Assembly: GCA_028339355.1 (NCBI GenBank) | Contig: JAOLBX010000004.1 | Coordinates: forward strand, 1-64,000 | Source of the DNA: Bacteroidia bacterium | GTDB taxonomy: Bacteria > Bacteroidota > Bacteroidia > NS11-12g > UBA9320 | DNA length: 64,000 bases | Reading direction: 5' to 3' | Shown here: positions 61,469 to 64,000 of the stretch, piece by piece | How positions within the stretch are numbered: position 1 is the first letter of the stretch | Layout of the letters: the number at the start of each line of letters is the position of its first letter | The notes under the pieces: generated by a model | Database searches by the model: none | Seen by the model: the letters and a program-made list of their open reading frames with translations, nothing else | Told to the model about the DNA's origin: nothing | Position numbers and translations under genes: made by a program

Positions 61469-61951
61469 TTATTCAGCTAATTGTTTGTAAAATTTACGAG
61501 CATCCCAATAGTCTTGTTCTTGAAATATCTTGCCATCTTTCATTTTAACAAGGGTTGCGCCATAAACATTAACTTTCTTACCACTTTCAGCATGAGTCCC
61601 TTTAAAATTCCAGTGCTTAATAAGTTGATCACCATCACCAAATAAATTGACAATTAAAAATTCAGAGTCTGGAAAACCTGTAATATATCCTGCATAAGCA
61701 TTTTTAAATTCTTCTGGACCTTTAGCATTAACAACTCCATCTTCATTTAGATGGGTAACATTCTCATGAAGGTATTCATCTAATACATTAATATCTCTCT
61801 TAAAAAAAGACTTTTCCCAAGCAGATCTATAATTTTCCATATTGTCGGATAATAATACTTTTGAATTTTTTAGTTCAGTACATGCATCTGATTCTTTATT
61901 AGTACAACTAAATATAGAAAGCACTAATGTTAGTAATAATAATTTTTTCAT
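61469..61951 (-). CDS. SnoaL/NTF2-like lipoprotein
   Basis: The signal peptide KKLLLLTLVLSIFSC ends in a lipobox. The mature protein has the SnoaL-type NTF2 fold: DEYLHENVTHLNEDG, GPEEFKNAYAGYITGFPDSE, HWNFKGTHAESGKKVNVYGA and KDGKIFQEQDYWD. Such proteins are common in Bacteroidota; some act as cyclases or hydrolases, others bind ligands. The ATG at 61951 is chosen because the signal peptide begins there. The product is 160 aa. Confidence 0.85.
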   Translation of the reverse strand: MKKLLLLTLVLSIFSCTNKESDACTELKNSKVLLSDNMENYRSAWEKSFFKRDINVLDEYLHENVTHLNEDGVVNAKGPEEFKNAYAGYITGFPDSEFLIVNLFGDGDQLIKHWNFKGTHAESGKKVNVYGATLVKMKDGKIFQEQDYWDARKFYKQLAE

Positions 61952-62227
61952 TTTTTTATTTAATGTGTAATGATAATTAATATATATCATTTATAATAAA
62001 TATTTATAATAAATCTTAATAAAGAAGTTCGAAATTAGGACCGAAAGGCCCACTTTTTATTCCCAAGAATAATTTATTATCCTTGGGAATAATTTTTTCT
62101 AAAAGTAGCTAAATCATCCCCAAAATAGTGTGACTTAACACCCCTCTGCTCCACACAAAAAAGATTGCAAGTGTTTGTCTATTAGATTGATACAGTACTT
62201 TAACTACACCCTAAATAGCCGGAGGTG

Positions 62228-62686
62228 TTAATTGCTAATGTACAGCGAATTACCACTCCTACTCACCCTGTAGGTTTTCAGATTACACAAAGCAGGGCCA
62301 CCTAACCGTGCACTATTAAATGAAAAAGTAGATGGACAACATTCTACAAATGTAGTGTCAGACATGGAGCCACATTTTAGTTGTAATATTTCATTGTCTA
62401 ATAGAATACGAGAGCAGTCATTCTCCGATTGATAGGTACAGGTTCTTTCGATTGCATAAAAAATATCATCGTAATTATGAATCAAATATATACCCCTATT
62501 TCCACCGTTTATCTCCTTAAACTCACCTAGGTTTTGAAGGTTAAAATATTCAGGAAGGTTCATGTTTATAGTCACGTTAACACCTACACTCGGTATAAAG
62601 CAATCTCCAGTTAAAGAATCATCTGGTTTACATGATTCCGTTAGTATTGAAATTAGAAATAGAGGAATAAGTAAATAGCTTTTCAT
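62228..62686 (-). CDS. Hypothetical lipoprotein
   Basis: The signal peptide KSYLLIPLFLISILTESC ends in a Cys, consistent with a lipoprotein. The mature part (CKPDDSLTGDCFIPSVGVNV) has nine or more cysteines, several spaced for disulfides, and a beta-rich stretch (GGNRGIYLIHNYDDIFYAIE). The text TCTYQSENDCSRI recalls Rieske-like or ferredoxin-type small lipoproteins of Bacteroidota, but the metal ligands are not complete enough to claim this. It overlaps the dehydrogenase gene by 4 bases (ATGA), so the two are co-translated. Confidence 0.7.
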   Translation of the reverse strand: MKSYLLIPLFLISILTESCKPDDSLTGDCFIPSVGVNVTINMNLPEYFNLQNLGEFKEINGGNRGIYLIHNYDDIFYAIERTCTYQSENDCSRILLDNEILQLKCGSMSDTTFVECCPSTFSFNSARLGGPALCNLKTYRVSRSGNSLYISN

Positions 62687-63525
62687 TTATCGTATGTATA
62701 AAAACCCTTTCCAGACTTTCTACCATAATAACCGGCCTGAACCTTTTTTTGTTGTATTCTGTTCGGTCTAAACTTTTGGTCATAATTAAAAAGACTATAC
62801 ATCGATTCTGTCACAGACAAGTTCGTTTCTACTCCTATTAAATCCATTAGCTGAAATGGTCCCATCTTAAACCCTGAGCTACGCACTAAATCATCGATAA
62901 CATCATGACTTGCTACATCCTCTTCTAATATTTTAAGCCCCTCCACATAAAAGTGTCGAGCGACGCGATTCACAATAAATCCCGGAGCATCTTTTGCTAC
63001 AATACACTTTTTATTGACACTAGAAACGTATTCTTTTGCTTTGCTAAGTACCTCTGGAGAAGTTTGCTCCGCACTTATTACTTCTACCAGTTTCATAATG
63101 TGAGCCGGATTAAAGTAGTGAATACCGACAACTTTACTTGGATATATAAACCCTGCCGCTATCTGAGTAAGTGGTATGGATGAAGTATTGGAAGCGTAAA
63201 TAGTGTCCTCTCCGTTTATTTCGGCAAGCTCAGCAAGTACTTTTGATTTTACATCCAAACGTTCTACAATGGCTTCAATTATAAGATCCACTTTTACATC
63301 GGCTATGCTGTTCGTAAATTGTAATAAAGAAAGCGTGGACTTCATACCGGCTTCGTCCAATTTTCCCAATTCAATTGCTTTAGCTAAGTTCTTAGTTACT
63401 CCTTGCTCTGCAGCTTGAAGAACATCAAAATTGATATCAAACAAAACCACTGAATGCCCTGCCATGGCAGAGACTTGAGCGATTCCTCTACCCATCACCC
63501 CCGCTCCTATTACACCTATTTTCAT
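62683..63525 (-). CDS. 3-hydroxyacyl-CoA dehydrogenase (3-hydroxybutyryl-CoA type)
   Basis: Oxidises 3-hydroxyacyl-CoA to 3-oxoacyl-CoA with NAD. The nucleotide motif IGVIGAGVMGRGIA is at residues 2-15, and the catalytic His lies in VGIHYFNPAHIMKLVEV with the Glu of that motif. The C-terminal helical domain shows APGFIVNRVARHFYVEGL and MGPFQLMDLIGVETNL, ending YYGRKSGKGFYTYDK. At 280 aa it is the short single-domain type (Hbd/PaaH), not the fused FadB. No other beta-oxidation gene is nearby. Its stop is embedded in the next gene's start. Confidence 0.92.
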   Translation of the reverse strand: MKIGVIGAGVMGRGIAQVSAMAGHSVVLFDINFDVLQAAEQGVTKNLAKAIELGKLDEAGMKSTLSLLQFTNSIADVKVDLIIEAIVERLDVKSKVLAELAEINGEDTIYASNTSSIPLTQIAAGFIYPSKVVGIHYFNPAHIMKLVEVISAEQTSPEVLSKAKEYVSSVNKKCIVAKDAPGFIVNRVARHFYVEGLKILEEDVASHDVIDDLVRSSGFKMGPFQLMDLIGVETNLSVTESMYSLFNYDQKFRPNRIQQKKVQAGYYGRKSGKGFYTYDK

Positions 63526-63595
63526 CGGTGCTAATATCTAACTTTTACACTTCTAAAACAAAGTGCTCATTACATTATGTTTATTAAATACAAGT

Positions 63596-64000
63596 CTAGT
63601 GAAGACTCCCTTGCAGGTACTTTTCAGGATTCACTTTAGCGGTGCCTTTCCATAACTCAAAATGAAATTTATTCATTCCATCATTATCAGAAGCTACTGT
63701 GGCAAAAGGTTCTCCTTGCTTAATAGCTGAACCACTAGCTAAATTTTGATATGCAACATTGGAATACACTGAATAATAGCCATTATGATCGATTATAATC
63801 GAAGTGTTAGATCCCGGCACATTTAGAATTGCCTTGACTTTACCATCAGCCACAGCCATTATTTTTTCTTTGCCTGCCACCAATATATCTATACCATTAT
63901 TCGTTATTCTTACTTTTCTTTCTTTGGAGTGTTTATGAACCCCAAATCTTCCTACAATAATACCGTTACCTACAGGCCATCTAAACTTCAATCCCTTGGA
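63596..64000 (-). CDS. LytM/M23 domain protein, C-terminal part (5' end outside window)
   Basis: The frame is still open at the window end. The visible 135 residues are a LytM domain: FRWPVGNGIIVGRFGVHKH, NNGIDILVAGKEKIMAVADG, SIIIDHNGYYSVYSNV and KFHFELWKGTAKVNPEKYL. In active M23 peptidases the first zinc ligand is His in HxGxD; here it is Asn (TNNGIDI). The late HxH is also altered. The domain is therefore probably catalytically dead, like EnvC, which activates cell-wall amidases. The missing N-terminus would be expected to hold coiled coils. Confidence 0.85.
   Translation of the reverse strand, partial: SKGLKFRWPVGNGIIVGRFGVHKHSKERKVRITNNGIDILVAGKEKIMAVADGKVKAILNVPGSNTSIIIDHNGYYSVYSNVAYQNLASGSAIKQGEPFATVASDNDGMNKFHFELWKGTAKVNPEKYLQGSLH

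Noticed and set aside
1-64000. CRISPR array
   Set aside because: Reading for regularly spaced identical repeats of 25-40 bases found none; the repeats present are pairs or palindromes.

Overview
The window looks like chromosome from an AT-rich member of the Bacteroidota, probably Flavobacteriales or a close relative. The signs are TAnnTTTG-type promoter boxes, a GldI-like FKBP lipoprotein, many short lipoproteins with a lipobox, a photolyase/DUF2256/DUF429 gene set, and tRNA genes with or without encoded CCA. No 16S rRNA is present, so the assignment rests on gene content.

Left core (1-16.4 kb). The 3' part of infB is followed by a FabH-like gene, an MscS remnant with an internal stop, corA and a retropepsin-like protease. 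A minus-strand operon follows: nrnA, FKBP lipoprotein, ABC exporter, frameshifted hydrolase. Next come ndk, prc and a light-response cluster: photolyase (minus), SDR, DUF2256, Cry-DASH, DUF429 and an (Fe-S) photolyase-like gene cut off at about residue 105. The cut lies at a perfect 36-bp palindrome, and decayed IS6-type sequences follow.

Island (17.55-51.2 kb). A 45-bp exact direct repeat marks both ends. The right copy is the 3' half of an intact tRNA-Met/Ile2 (CAT) gene; the left copy is the displaced 3' half. The first 5 kb hold small orphan genes separated by long imperfect palindromes resembling integron attC sites. A group II intron with its reverse transcriptase is inserted in one of them, and two truncated copies of its 3' end lie elsewhere. 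Next are a tyrosine recombinase, an excisionase-like protein, a VirE-N/BT4734-type protein, a ParB-domain DNA methylase with an unknown partner, and a serine recombinase. The rest is mostly defence genes: Mrr; a LlaJI/BsuMI-like module (controller, two C5 methylases, a small unknown, McrB-like and McrC-like proteins); a second module (controller, C5 methylase, GHKL stub, MORC-type ATPase, Z1 protein, DUF4420 nuclease, AIPR protein); and an HNH-HIT fusion. A shared 41-bp repeat lies upstream of both methylase modules.

Right core (51.2-64 kb). This is ordinary chromosome: a BON/SH3 protein, lipoproteins, an M1 aminopeptidase, a beta-barrel protein, YceI, a HAD protein, YkvA, an EamA transporter, metG, an RCC1-repeat protein with a frameshift behind its signal peptide, tRNA-Arg(CCT), a SnoaL-like lipoprotein, 3-hydroxyacyl-CoA dehydrogenase and the C-terminus of a LytM/M23 protein.

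I infer a mobile, repeatedly remodelled defence island. The families of its individual modules are known. The least explained parts are the intron/attC arrangement, the ParB-methylase partner, the small protein inside the LlaJI-like operon, the GHKL stub coupled to the MORC ATPase, and the HNH-HIT fusion.
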